In this document: piece after piece, positions 14,950 to 23,338 of the stretch
How the letters are laid out: the number at the start of each line of letters is the position of its first letter
Position numbering within the stretch: position 1 is the first letter of the stretch
Assembly (NCBI RefSeq): GCF_000430805.1
Contig: NZ_AUMS01000019.1
Location: forward strand, 1 to 46,659
Direction: 5' to 3'
Length of the DNA: 46,659 nt
Origin: Chitinilyticum aquatile DSM 21506
GTDB taxonomy: Bacteria; Pseudomonadota; Gammaproteobacteria; Burkholderiales; Chitinibacteraceae
The notes under the pieces: model-generated
Told to the model about the DNA's origin: nothing
Database searches by the model: none
Seen by the model: the letters and a program-made list of their open reading frames with translations, nothing else
Position numbers and translations under genes: made by a program

Positions 14950-16170
14950 TCAGCCTGCACGCCCTGCGGTGGCGAGCTGCGTCTTGCGCATGGTACTGCT
15001 GTGCCACTGGCGTAGCCAGCGTTGCGCCGGACGCTCGAAGCAATGGTAACTCAGCGCCGACACGGCCAGTGTCAGCAGTACGAAGCTGCCTATGCCCAGC
15101 AGTGCCGCCAGCCAGCCGGTTTGCGCGTACCACGTTGCCAGCGTCGCCGGAGCCAGCCAGTTCAGCACCTCGACGCCGGCCAGCAGCAGCACCGTGTGCC
15201 ACAGGTAAACGGAAAACGACAGATCGCCCAGCCAGCGGGTAAGCCGGTTTTCCAGCAGGGAAAACACCGGGCTTGGGCGCGGCTGCTGGATGGCGGCGGC
15301 GTACACCAGCAGGGCATAGGCCACGATCAGCGCCAGGCTGACCGGCAGGCTTTGCGGCAGGTGCAGCAGCAGCAAGGGCAGGACAACCAGTACGGCCAGT
15401 ACGGCGTCGTTATTCAGCCAGCGGGCCAGCACGCGCTGGCGCACGGCGGGCAGCAGGCTCAGGCCAAGTACGAAACCGGCCAGTCCGCGCAGCATGGCGG
15501 CGATGCCGGTGGTGGCGTCGAGCGAACCCAACTGGTGATGAATGCCGCCCAGCGTGGTGAGCGCAAGCAGTGCGGCCAGCCAGCGCCAGCGGCTTTGCCA
15601 GCCGGCCAGCGGCAGCAACAGCGGGAACAGCAGATAGCAGCCCCATTCCACGCTGAGCGACCACGATGACACATTCCACGCCAGCATCGATTTGGTCAGC
15701 AGACCCTGCGCCAGGAAAAACTGCTCCGGAAGTGCCTCCAGCCGGTTGAACGGCCCTTCAAAAGCCGGAATGCCATTCATGCCCCAGCTGCCGAACAGCG
15801 GGCCACCGTAGTAGGTCAGCCCCTGAGCCTGCTTGATGGTTTCCCAGGCCACCAGCAGCAGCAACGTCAGCAGAAAGAGCGGATAGATGCGGCTGAGCCG
15901 CAGCCACAGGAACTGGCGGTAGCGCAGTGGCTGGTCAGTGCCGCGCATCAGGTTCAGATACACATGCCCCAGTACCAGCCCGCTGAGAATGAAAAACAGA
16001 TCCACCGCCAGATACCCATTTTCAAGCAGCTGGGTGTGAGCGGCCAGTGCTTCCTTCCATTGCGGAAACAGAATCAGGCGGGCGTGAAACAGCATGACCA
16101 GCAGCGCGGCAAGCCCGCGCAGCGCAGTCAGTAGTGGTAGCTCCCGGGGATCGGGACCTGGGTTCGACAT
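14950..16170 (-). CDS. Membrane acyltransferase (acyltransferase_3 / OafA type)
   Basis: A 406-aa multi-pass inner-membrane O-acyltransferase that would transfer acyl groups to a cell-surface sugar. It has the family's opening ELPLLTALRGLAALLVMLFHA (catalytic H at about residue 25), FFILSGLVLG, FLWLRLSRIYPLF, WSLSVEWGCYLLFP and SFSVYLWHT, with about ten membrane helices. Length is typical. The start at 16170 follows a consensus AGGAGG. It stands alone; the substrate cannot be told. Confidence 0.9.
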   Translation of the reverse strand: MSNPGPDPRELPLLTALRGLAALLVMLFHARLILFPQWKEALAAHTQLLENGYLAVDLFFILSGLVLGHVYLNLMRGTDQPLRYRQFLWLRLSRIYPLFLLTLLLLVAWETIKQAQGLTYYGGPLFGSWGMNGIPAFEGPFNRLEALPEQFFLAQGLLTKSMLAWNVSSWSLSVEWGCYLLFPLLLPLAGWQSRWRWLAALLALTTLGGIHHQLGSLDATTGIAAMLRGLAGFVLGLSLLPAVRQRVLARWLNNDAVLAVLVVLPLLLLHLPQSLPVSLALIVAYALLVYAAAIQQPRPSPVFSLLENRLTRWLGDLSFSVYLWHTVLLLAGVEVLNWLAPATLATWYAQTGWLAALLGIGSFVLLTLAVSALSYHCFERPAQRWLRQWHSSTMRKTQLATAGRAG

Positions 16171-16587
16171 GATTTCCTCCTTGCAGTCAGTGCGAAAAGG
16201 GCCGCGCCCGGCGACGAGTCAGACAAGGCCTGGTACTGAAACCCTAAGCGCAAGACACTAGAAAGGAAATATCCGACGAACGGCGTTACAAATAATGCAG
16301 GAAATTGATTTTTGGCGTTACTTCGGCAAAAAGTAACGAAATCCACTCAAGTTCTGAAAAATACGGTTTGCGAGAGGGACGAGTTGGTGATGGCGCATAA
16401 GGTGAATTACCTACTGCAAGGGACGTGTCACGTTTACTTACATTTCATTGCGGAGCGCAAGATATAGTTATTGCGAAAACACTACACAAATGATCGGGCA
16501 AGGGGAAATGCACTCTTTGATTCAGCGGCAGCATCCGGTGTTCTCGGCAGCTGCCGAAGCAGAGTGGCAAGCCTGTTTTGGCTGACT
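16171..16587. other. Intergenic region of about 415 bp
   Basis: No gene is supported; the short frames lack codon bias and initiation signals. The part near 16,171-16,300 should contain the acyltransferase promoter. I see no repeat-family copy or clear terminator. Confidence 0.45.
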
Positions 16588-17346
16588 CTATTGGGCGTAT
16601 TTGGCGTAAATCCGGCTGAGCGTTCCGTTGTCTTCAAGCCTGTCCAGCGCGGCCTGTACTCGGCTGATGGTTGCCGGCGGCACCTTGCGGGAAAACGCGA
16701 TATAGCGGCCACCGGTATTGAATCGGGCCGGCAGGATGCGCAGCTGGTCACGGAAGGCCTGCGGGCCGATGCGGATGGCCGTTTTCATTTCGATTTCCGA
16801 CTGGAAGGCAAAACGTCCGCGCCCGTTGACCAGCTTTTGCAGATTGGTTTCCAGTGATCGCCCACCGTCATCGATCTGGATGTCCATTTTCTTCAGCTGG
16901 TCACCCTGCGACACACCCTTGGCAATGAGCACGACGCCCTTGTCACCCAGCGCTTTCAGCTCTTCCAGATGGCGGATGTCGATCGGGTCATCGCGTCGTG
17001 CCACCAGTACATCGGAGACAAAATACAGCGGGGGATCAATGAACACATACTGCTTTTCCCGCTCGGCACTCCTGATGAAGCCGAAAAACACATCGATTTC
17101 ACCGTTTTCCAGCATTTTTTCGATGCGCTTGAGCGGCAGGAAATCATTTCCTCCGCTGAAGCGAATGCCGGGGTCGAGCCGGCTGATTTCCTGCATGATT
17201 TCGATGCTGATGCCGGTGCTGGCGCCACCGGGGTTGCGGATGAATTTCGGGGCGCTGTCCTGTGCTGCCGTGCGCAGGGTTTCGGCGGCCAGCAGGGAGC
17301 TCAGCAAGAGACTGGCTACAGCAATCAGGCCGTGAAGTTTCCGCAT
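16588..17346 (-). CDS. Periplasmic substrate-binding protein, SBP_bac_3-like
   Basis: A 252-aa secreted protein: signal peptide (LIAVASLLLSSLLAAET), then a family 3 solute-binding fold with GISIEIMQEISRLDPGIRF, RIEKMLENGEIDVFFGFIRSAERE and a C-terminal RVQAALDRLEDNGTLSRIYAKY. Such proteins capture amino acids or similar small ligands, or act as sensory modules. No permease or ATPase gene is near, so a stand-alone role is likely. Confidence 0.85.
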   Translation of the reverse strand: MRKLHGLIAVASLLLSSLLAAETLRTAAQDSAPKFIRNPGGASTGISIEIMQEISRLDPGIRFSGGNDFLPLKRIEKMLENGEIDVFFGFIRSAEREKQYVFIDPPLYFVSDVLVARRDDPIDIRHLEELKALGDKGVVLIAKGVSQGDQLKKMDIQIDDGGRSLETNLQKLVNGRGRFAFQSEIEMKTAIRIGPQAFRDQLRILPARFNTGGRYIAFSRKVPPATISRVQAALDRLEDNGTLSRIYAKYAQ

Positions 17347-17543
17347 GATTCATTCCGCAGAAAGGTGAAGGGTGAAACCGGCACGACCGGCGGAGGCTGA
17401 TGTGCCGGGATGCTGTCTGTGTTGTAGACCAGAATCGCTGTCGGCAGAAAGGGCATTGTGATTGCGGGGTGCCGGAGTGCGGGTACGCGCAAGTGTCTTG
17501 GCGGTATCATGGCGGCTGATTTCATTTCCGCTACGGTTCTGCC

Positions 17544-18038
17544 ATGTCTGCCCCTGAATTCCGCACTCTGCCCGTCGATTTTTCCCTCTCCCGCCATGCC
17601 GAGGCCTTCATTGCGCTGCTGGACCATTATGCTGCCGACCCGATGGGCGGTGGCACGGGCCTGTCGGAATTTGCCAAGCGCAATCTGGTGCCCCGGCTGG
17701 CCGCGCGCGATGATTTCTTTGCCTTTATCGTTTGGTCGGGCGAAGAACCGGTGGGCCTGATCAACCTGATCGAAGGCTTCTCGACCTTTGCCGCCCGGCC
17801 GCTGCTCAATGTGCACGACGTGATCGTGCATGCCGGCTGGCGCGGGCGCGGCGTGGTGGATGCGCTGTTTGTGGCAGCGGAAGCGCTCGCCGTCGCGCGT
17901 GACTGCTGCAAGCTGACGCTGGAAGTGCTGGAGGGCAACCCGCGCGCTGCAGCCGCTTACGCCCGCAGCGGCTTCAAGCCCTACGAGCTGGACCCGCAAT
18001 TTGGCCGTGCGGTGTTCATGGAGAAGAAGCTAGCCTGA
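17544..18038 (+). CDS. GNAT-family N-acetyltransferase
   Basis: The 164-aa protein has the acetyl-CoA-binding motif A, VHAGWRGRGVVDALFVAAE (R/Q-x-x-G-x-G/A core near residue 95), and motif B-like LEVLEGNPRAAAAYARSGFKPYEL. GNAT enzymes acetylate small molecules or proteins; the substrate is unknown. Length is normal. The ATG at 17544 has no strong Shine-Dalgarno. A palindromic repeat follows 4 nt after the stop, then a strong terminator. Confidence 0.88.
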   Translation: MSAPEFRTLPVDFSLSRHAEAFIALLDHYAADPMGGGTGLSEFAKRNLVPRLAARDDFFAFIVWSGEEPVGLINLIEGFSTFAARPLLNVHDVIVHAGWRGRGVVDALFVAAEALAVARDCCKLTLEVLEGNPRAAAAYARSGFKPYELDPQFGRAVFMEKKLA

Positions 18039-18041
18039 GCC

Positions 18042-18105
18042 GGGGTATACATTGCGGTGTATTGACCTGTAGCCATTTTAGAGGAATGGCTTTGTGCACA
18101 TACCC
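18042..18105 (+). repeat. Stop-proximal palindromic repeat, copy C
   Basis: Starts 4 nt after the GNAT stop with GGGTATAC and ends with CATACCC. The central hairpin is AGCCATT (18071-18077) / AATGGCT (18085-18091). Confidence 0.65.
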
Positions 18106-18109
18106 AAAG

Positions 18110-18135
18110 AAAAACCGCCCGAATGGGCGGTTTTT
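18110..18135. terminator. Bidirectional rho-independent terminator
   Basis: A perfect stem (AAAAACCGCCC / GGGCGGTTTTT, 4-nt loop) lies between the convergent GNAT and chitin-binding genes. It has a T tract on both strands. Confidence 0.9.
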
Positions 18136-18152
18136 CATGGCGTGCCGCTGCT

Positions 18153-19355
18153 TTACCAGGCCGGTGTACCCATGCGGGTGTGCCACAGCAATGTGCTCGG
18201 TCGGCAGAGGTTGCCGTTGCAGGCCCACGCGCTCAGGTAGTGATCCTTGCTGTCGGGCTTCCAGTAATCACCGTTGCCGCGCGGGATGCGCACCGTGACC
18301 TGCGTGCCCGCGAACGAGTTGCTGCTCCAGCTCGCGACATAATCGCCCGGCTTGTACATGCAGGAGCCATCCGGCAGGCGCATGCGTTGCTGCAGGCTGT
18401 AGAGATCCGGTGGCGGCGGGCCGGGGTAGGGCGGCGGCGAAATGAACTGGTCCGCATGCACGCGACCGACAGGGCGGCCGTCCATGCGCAGTTCCACATA
18501 TTGCGGCGGGGCGCTGCTGCCATCGCCGATGAGGGTGCTTTCAGCTGCGATGGTGCACTCGGCAGTGGCGACATAGCGGTAGTTCGTATAGGCCGCCGTG
18601 CTGCTGTAGCCAACCTCCAGCATCTTCTGGCCGCTGACTTCAACCTGGTTTACCCCGATTTTGAACGCGGCAGGGCGGGCCCCGAGTACCGGCCCGCCAC
18701 TGGGCATGTAGTAGGGGGGCTTCGAGATGCCCGTCAGCGACGGAACCGGTGCTGCAGCCGGTGTTGGTGTGCTCACTGGTTGCGGTGTCGGCGTGACGGC
18801 GCCGATGGCTTCCCACGGGCCCCATTCCACGCCGGGCTCGTTGCCCTGCGTCCACCACTTGGCGCGGTAGAGCGTGCCCTTGAAGCTGGCCTGGTCGCCC
18901 GCGTTGTAAACGCGGGTGCCGTTCCAGGCCGCAGGGCCGCTGGCGCTGGCCTGCAGCTCCCAGGGGCCGTAGGCATTGCCGGGAAGGTCGTTCTGGGTCC
19001 ACCACCTGGCCTTGTAGATTTCGCCGTTGTAGCTGACCAGTTCGCCGCCGGTGTAGGCGCGGCTGCCATCCCAGGCTGGCGCCAGCGGGTTTTCACTGGC
19101 GTAAAGGCGATCGGTTTCCGCATCGTTCAGGCTCGGCATGCTGGCCGTGTAGCCGTAGCTCTTTATCGGGCAGGGATTCGGGCTCGGAGTCGGGCTGGTA
19201 CTGAGGTCGGGATAGGTGACCGGCAATTTGCCGTCGATTCCGGTCGGGCGGGGCGGTGGCGAGATGGGCGGGGGGCTGCAGGCCTGCGCGGCGGCACCGG
19301 CGAGCAGCCATCCGCCGAGCAGCATGGCTGCATTCAGCGTGGTTCGGTTTTTCAT
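18153..19355 (-). CDS. Secreted chitin-binding protein with two CBM5/12-type modules
   Basis: The 400-aa protein has a signal peptide ending near AAAQA with a following cysteine, so it may be a lipoprotein. A proline-rich linker comes next, then two chitin-binding modules of the CBM5/12 type at about 93-135 and 140-182. Each has the pattern W-D/N-G-x-R-x-Y, GD/GE, Y-KARWWTQ/Y-RAKWWTQ and GPWE. After a second Pro/Thr linker, the C-terminal 190 residues (LEVGYSSTAAYTNYRYVATAECTIAAES) have no domain I can name and no obvious catalytic motif. It probably binds chitin or GlcNAc polymers outside the cell. Confidence 0.85.
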   Translation of the reverse strand: MKNRTTLNAAMLLGGWLLAGAAAQACSPPPISPPPRPTGIDGKLPVTYPDLSTSPTPSPNPCPIKSYGYTASMPSLNDAETDRLYASENPLAPAWDGSRAYTGGELVSYNGEIYKARWWTQNDLPGNAYGPWELQASASGPAAWNGTRVYNAGDQASFKGTLYRAKWWTQGNEPGVEWGPWEAIGAVTPTPQPVSTPTPAAAPVPSLTGISKPPYYMPSGGPVLGARPAAFKIGVNQVEVSGQKMLEVGYSSTAAYTNYRYVATAECTIAAESTLIGDGSSAPPQYVELRMDGRPVGRVHADQFISPPPYPGPPPPDLYSLQQRMRLPDGSCMYKPGDYVASWSSNSFAGTQVTVRIPRGNGDYWKPDSKDHYLSAWACNGNLCRPSTLLWHTRMGTPAW

Positions 19356-19381
19356 TCCTCATCTTCCTGTTCTGTTTTTTA

Positions 19382-19405
19382 GGGTTACCCGATCAGGGGT
19401 AACCC
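19382..19405. promoter_or_regulatory. Palindrome upstream of the chitin-binding gene
   Basis: GGGTTACCC (19382-19390) and GGGTAACCC (19397-19405) form a perfect 9-bp inverted repeat with a 6-nt loop. It starts 27 bp before the chitin-binding gene's start. There is no T tract in the useful direction, so an operator or leader hairpin is more likely than a terminator. Confidence 0.4.
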
Positions 19406-19489
19406 GTACAGATTGGCAGACGCCATGCCAAGGTCAAGCAATAGAAGTGCCCGCTGATGCAGTCATGGCAAGGAATGCAACACCGCGGT

Positions 19490-20470
19490 TCAGGGGGCTT
19501 TGTTCTGCCCCAGTACTGTGCGGAATTCCGGTTTCAGCATGCCGAGAAAGGCGCCCCAGGGAATGCTGATTTCCTGCTGGCCGGCGGCGTGGAAAAGGAT
19601 GGCGTCCTGGGCGATGACGATCGTCAGGCCCTTGGGGCTGATGGCCCAGCAATCCGGCGACAGCACGTAGTCGGCCACCGTTTTTGCGTCGGCGTAATCA
19701 TCCATCTTTTCCTTTTTCAGATGCTGGTGCACGCGCGCCAGAATGATCTTCTGCCAGTCACGCCCACTGAATACATCACCCGCCTGCAGGACCCGGCCCT
19801 TGGCGAGCCAGTAGTTGTACTGCGTATTGCCCGACATCGGGTGTGCGGCGCCAAGGAAATACACCCAGCTTGCATTGCTCAGGCTAAGGAATTCGGGCGA
19901 GACAAAGTGCGGGCTGAGGCTGTTGCCGCTTTCTTCGGTTGCCGGGGTTTTGGGATCGGGCAATGCAAAGTTCTTTTCCACCCACTGGTTGAAACCCTTG
20001 CTGCCGGGAATGTCGTTGATGATGAACAGTGGCGATACGGTCTGGCTTACGGTTTTCTGTGCCGCCCAGACACTGTCGGAAGGAATGTCGGTTTTGTCGA
20101 CCGGCAGGGCGAAGTGGTAGTGCAGTTGCAGCAGCTGTACGCCGTTGCTTGTGCGCACCGCGCCATCGAGTTCCTTGATGCGTGCCTGCATGGCATCCGC
20201 CAGCGCTTTGTCGAGCGTCTTCGGGTCGGCATCCGCCACGCGGTTTTTCAGCCATTCGCGCTGGGTCTGGCGCAGCCTGGCATCCCAGGGCGGGGCCAGC
20301 TGCTTCAGCGCCTGCTGATAGCTGGCTGCCAGCTGTTCGTCGAGTTTGCCCAGTGCCGGATTGCGACAGATGGTTTTTTCTTCCGCACTGCTTGCCTTGG
20401 CACAGTCAAAACTGGCGGCAAAGGTGGCATGGGGTATCAGCAGGAAGGCTGCGAGGAGGAAGGAACGCAT
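19490..20470 (-). CDS. Secreted LprI-like / RsiV-like two-domain protein
   Basis: The 326-aa protein begins with a signal peptide (RSFLLAAFLLIPHATFAASF). The LprI N-terminal-type domain follows (SFDCAKASSAEEKTICRNPALGKLDEQL, with its cysteine pair) and is seen in lysozyme-inhibitor-like proteins. The C-terminal half resembles the DUF3298/RsiV region (QYNYWLAKGRVLQAGDVF, ISIPWGAFLGMLKPEF), which binds lysozyme in RsiV. A role in sensing or blocking lysozyme in the periplasm is a reasonable inference. The start at 20470 is set by GGAG 7 nt upstream; two in-frame earlier codons are less well placed. Confidence 0.75.
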   Translation of the reverse strand: MRSFLLAAFLLIPHATFAASFDCAKASSAEEKTICRNPALGKLDEQLAASYQQALKQLAPPWDARLRQTQREWLKNRVADADPKTLDKALADAMQARIKELDGAVRTSNGVQLLQLHYHFALPVDKTDIPSDSVWAAQKTVSQTVSPLFIINDIPGSKGFNQWVEKNFALPDPKTPATEESGNSLSPHFVSPEFLSLSNASWVYFLGAAHPMSGNTQYNYWLAKGRVLQAGDVFSGRDWQKIILARVHQHLKKEKMDDYADAKTVADYVLSPDCWAISPKGLTIVIAQDAILFHAAGQQEISIPWGAFLGMLKPEFRTVLGQNKAP

Positions 20471-20509
20471 GGGCATACTCCGCAATGTAATGACGGTAAT
20501 GGCGCTATC

Positions 20510-20782
20510 TTAGTCCTTTCGCTGCTGTAAGGGGCCGGAAATGGATTGCGCCAGCTGGCGCTTGGCCAGCGGAGTCAGCTGCTTGATACGGTATTCGATT
20601 TGCGATGCCTCGCTGCGGTTGGCCGCAGTCAGCACCGCCAGCAGCTGCCGTGGTGGTCGTGCCCGCGTGTAGCGGGCGCCACGGCCACTGGCGTGTTCTG
20701 CGAAGCGCCGCGCCACGTCGGTGGTGATGCCGGTGTAGATGCTGCCGTCGCAGCATTCGATCAGGTAGACAAACCATTGCAT
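20510..20782 (-). CDS. GIY-YIG nuclease-superfamily protein (UPF0213/YhbQ-like)
   Basis: A 90-aa stand-alone GIY-YIG domain: WFVYLIECCDGSIYTGIT (the GIY and YIG elements), VARRFAEH, GRGARYTRAR and EASQIEYRIKQL. Proteins of this size form the YhbQ/UPF0213 group, which are proposed DNA-structure nucleases. The ATG at 20782 fits the family's start; another ATG at 20794 is possible. It ends 40 bp upstream of the LprI/RsiV-like gene on the same strand. Confidence 0.88.
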   Translation of the reverse strand: MQWFVYLIECCDGSIYTGITTDVARRFAEHASGRGARYTRARPPRQLLAVLTAANRSEASQIEYRIKQLTPLAKRQLAQSISGPLQQRKD

Positions 20783-20895
20783 GGCCGAGTTCATGGCCGC
20801 ACTATGCCACAACGGCAGGGTGATCGCGGATGCTGCAGCGCCGCAGAGGCGGCCGGCTTCGCCTACAGTGAAGCAAGCCCCTGCCGGATACCACC

Positions 20896-22647
20896 ATGAA
20901 TCATCCTGCCCCCAGCGCCCAAGCCACCAGCCCTGCCAGCGCACGTGCGCTGGCCCAGGCGATTCTGGATGGCTTCAACCACCACTATCATGTCTTCCGC
21001 TCCAGCTGCCATCATGCACAGTCGAATTTCGAGGCGGGCGATGCGGCAGCGCAGCGGGCGGCCGTGCGCGAGCGGATTGCGTATTACGACATACGAGTCA
21101 GGGAGGCCACCGAGCGCCTGAAACGCGACTATGCCGCCGAGGCGCTGCCGGTGGATGAGTGGGCCCGCATCAAGACCGAGTACATCGGCTTGCTCAACCA
21201 GCACAAGCAGCCTGAGCTGGCGGAAACCTTCTTCAATTCGGTGTGCTGCCGCATCCTGCACCGCAGCTATTTCCACAACGATTACATCTTCTACCGGCCG
21301 GCCGTCTCCACCGAATACCTGGAAGCCGAGCCGCCGAGCTGGCGCAGCTATTACCCGACCCACGACAATCTCTGCGCCACGCTGGCACAGGCCATGGCCG
21401 ATTTCGGTTTCCGCCTGCCCTTCGAGAATCTGGCACGCGATATCCGCGCAACCGTCAAGGCGCTGTACCGGCATCTGGGTCGTCTGCCCCGGCTGGGTTA
21501 TGGCGCGCACCTGGAGGTGCTGGTCGCGCCGTTTTATCGCAGCAATGCGGCCTACATCATCGGCCGGCTGCGCGCCGGTGGCCACGACCAGCCTTTTGCG
21601 CTGGCGCTGTACCGCAGCAGTGCGCGCGAGCTTTACATCGACGCGGCGCTGTTCGACCCGCTGATGGTGCGGCAGCTGTTTTCCATGTCGCGTGCCTATT
21701 TCATGGTCGACATGGAAGTGCCGTCGGCGGTGGTCGGTTTTCTGCACGAACTGCTACCGGACAAGTCGCGCGCCGAGCTGTACACCATGGTCGGGCTGGG
21801 CAAGCAGGGCAAGACCATGTTCTACCGCGAGCTGATGCACCACATGCGGCATTCATCGGACTTGTTCCAGTTCGCGCCCGGCATCAAGGGCATGGTGATG
21901 ATCGTGTTTGCCCTGCCGTCGTTTCCATTCGTCTTCAAGGTGATCAAGGACGTGATCGCGCCGCCCAAGGAAGTCAGCCGGGAGCTGGTGCGCGAAAAAT
22001 ACCAGCTGGTGAAACAGCACGACCGCGTCGGGCGCATGGCCGATTCGCTGGAATTTTCCGACGTAGCGCTGCCAAAACACCGTTTCGCACCGGAGCTGCT
22101 TGACGAGCTCAAGCGCCTGGCGCCGACGATGATCGAGGACGAGGGTGACACGGTGGTGATCCGGCACCTGTATATCGAATGCCGCATGCAGCCGCTGAAC
22201 ATCTGGCTGGATACGCATACCGGGCAGGATCTGGAAGACAAGGTGCGCGATTACGGCAATGCGCTGCGCGAGCTGGCGATTGCCAACATCTTCCCCGGCG
22301 ACATGCTGTTCAAGAATTTCGGCATCACCCGGCTGGGCCGCGTGGTGTTCTACGACTACGACGAAATCGAATACATGACCGATTGCGATTTCCGTCGCAT
22401 CCCGCCACCGCCCACGCCGGAATTCGAAATGAGCGGCGAGGCGTGGTACACCGGCAACAAGGGCGAGGTCTACCCGGAGGAATTCGGTACCTTCCTGCTG
22501 ACGCACCTGCCGGTGCGCCGCGCCTTCATGAAGTACCACGCCGACCTGTTGCGCCCCGAATTCTGGCAGCAGGCCAAGGCACGCATCGAAGCCGGGCGGG
22601 TCGAGGATTACTACCCCTATCCGCAGGCACTGCGTTTCCGGCGCTAG
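20896..22647 (+). CDS. aceK: Isocitrate dehydrogenase kinase/phosphatase
   Basis: The 583-aa protein matches AceK over its full length. AceK phosphorylates and dephosphorylates isocitrate dehydrogenase, setting the split between the TCA cycle and the glyoxylate bypass. Recognisable segments are the N-terminal regulatory half (ILDGFNHHYHVFRS, FFNSVCCRILHRSYFHNDYIF), the nucleotide-binding region APGIKGMVMIVFALPSFPFVFKVIKD at about 330-355 and the catalytic ANIFPGDMLFKNFGITRLGRVVFYDYDEI at about 455-485. Length equals that of characterised AceK. The glyoxylate enzymes aceA and aceB are not adjacent here, so it is a separate transcription unit. Confidence 0.97.
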   Translation: MNHPAPSAQATSPASARALAQAILDGFNHHYHVFRSSCHHAQSNFEAGDAAAQRAAVRERIAYYDIRVREATERLKRDYAAEALPVDEWARIKTEYIGLLNQHKQPELAETFFNSVCCRILHRSYFHNDYIFYRPAVSTEYLEAEPPSWRSYYPTHDNLCATLAQAMADFGFRLPFENLARDIRATVKALYRHLGRLPRLGYGAHLEVLVAPFYRSNAAYIIGRLRAGGHDQPFALALYRSSARELYIDAALFDPLMVRQLFSMSRAYFMVDMEVPSAVVGFLHELLPDKSRAELYTMVGLGKQGKTMFYRELMHHMRHSSDLFQFAPGIKGMVMIVFALPSFPFVFKVIKDVIAPPKEVSRELVREKYQLVKQHDRVGRMADSLEFSDVALPKHRFAPELLDELKRLAPTMIEDEGDTVVIRHLYIECRMQPLNIWLDTHTGQDLEDKVRDYGNALRELAIANIFPGDMLFKNFGITRLGRVVFYDYDEIEYMTDCDFRRIPPPPTPEFEMSGEAWYTGNKGEVYPEEFGTFLLTHLPVRRAFMKYHADLLRPEFWQQAKARIEAGRVEDYYPYPQALRFRR

Positions 22648-22687
22648 CCGGCAGTTGCCGTGCTGCCGCCCTGCTGTGCCGACTCGT

Positions 22688-23233
22688 TCAGCCCGGATAC
22701 TCCGGCAGCGAATCAAGAAACGCCTTGCCGAAGCCGCGCAGGCGGATTTCCGTGGCGTCTATGCGGACCGCATAAACAACCCGCGCCATCAGGAAGCCGC
22801 CAAAAATGCCGCCAACGATGAGCAGGATGCCCAGGGCCCCCAGCAGGTTCTGGCCATTGGAAAACGCGGAGGCCGTGAGCCAGAAACCGCCAGCCAAGCC
22901 GCCGAGTGCCAGCGCAATGCCCAGCAGCTGGCGCTTGCGGTGCGCCGGGCACAGGCCGGCGGCAACAGAAACCTTCTTGCGGACAATCATGGCCACGATG
23001 GCGTAGACCACGATCTGAACGAAAATCAGCAGGTAGAGCAGCGGATGGTGCCAGTACAGCGTCCGTGGCTTGGGTGGCTTCGGCAGGGTGGCGTTGCATT
23101 TGACACAGCAATGGGGCAGGGCCGCACCGGGCGACATGATGACCATCTTGCCCTTGCGCCAGACAGGCTGGCTGCTTGGGGTGTAGCTGTTCTCAAGGCT
23201 GGATTCGGGTGGTGCGTAAGGATTATGCGTCAT
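22688..23233 (-). CDS. Hypothetical membrane protein with cysteine pair
   Basis: The 181-aa protein begins NPYAPPESSLE, a motif typical of a class of small bacterial membrane proteins. It has a CCVKC cysteine group at about residue 42 and three predicted membrane helices (YLLIFVQIVVYAIVAMIV, LLGIALALGGLAGGFWL, LLGALGILLIVGGIFGGFLMA). The C-terminal tail (VYAVRIDATEIRLRGFGKAFLDSLP) recurs in this group. No function is known to me. It is convergent with aceK with 40 bp between the stops. Confidence 0.75.
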   Translation of the reverse strand: MTHNPYAPPESSLENSYTPSSQPVWRKGKMVIMSPGAALPHCCVKCNATLPKPPKPRTLYWHHPLLYLLIFVQIVVYAIVAMIVRKKVSVAAGLCPAHRKRQLLGIALALGGLAGGFWLTASAFSNGQNLLGALGILLIVGGIFGGFLMARVVYAVRIDATEIRLRGFGKAFLDSLPEYPG

Positions 23234-23338
23234 TGCAGTGTCATGCCTGGAAGCCGGAAACCTGCATTCTCCGGCTCATTCCATCATGACGGGCTTAAAC
23301 TTTCTTTATGTGTTGTATTTGCGTCAGTAAATGCCGTT

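Noticed and set aside
18123-19382. Long plus-strand open frame of 419 codons opposite the chitin-binding gene
   Set aside because: It is the complement of a gene with clear signal peptide and CBM modules; high G+C keeps the opposite frame open and no domain is visible.
19457-20530. Plus-strand open frame of 357 codons
   Set aside because: It lies antisense to the LprI/RsiV-like gene, which has the signal peptide and ribosome site; the plus frame has no recognisable content.
21853-22716. Minus-strand open frame inside aceK
   Set aside because: Shadow of aceK, whose plus-strand product matches along its full length.
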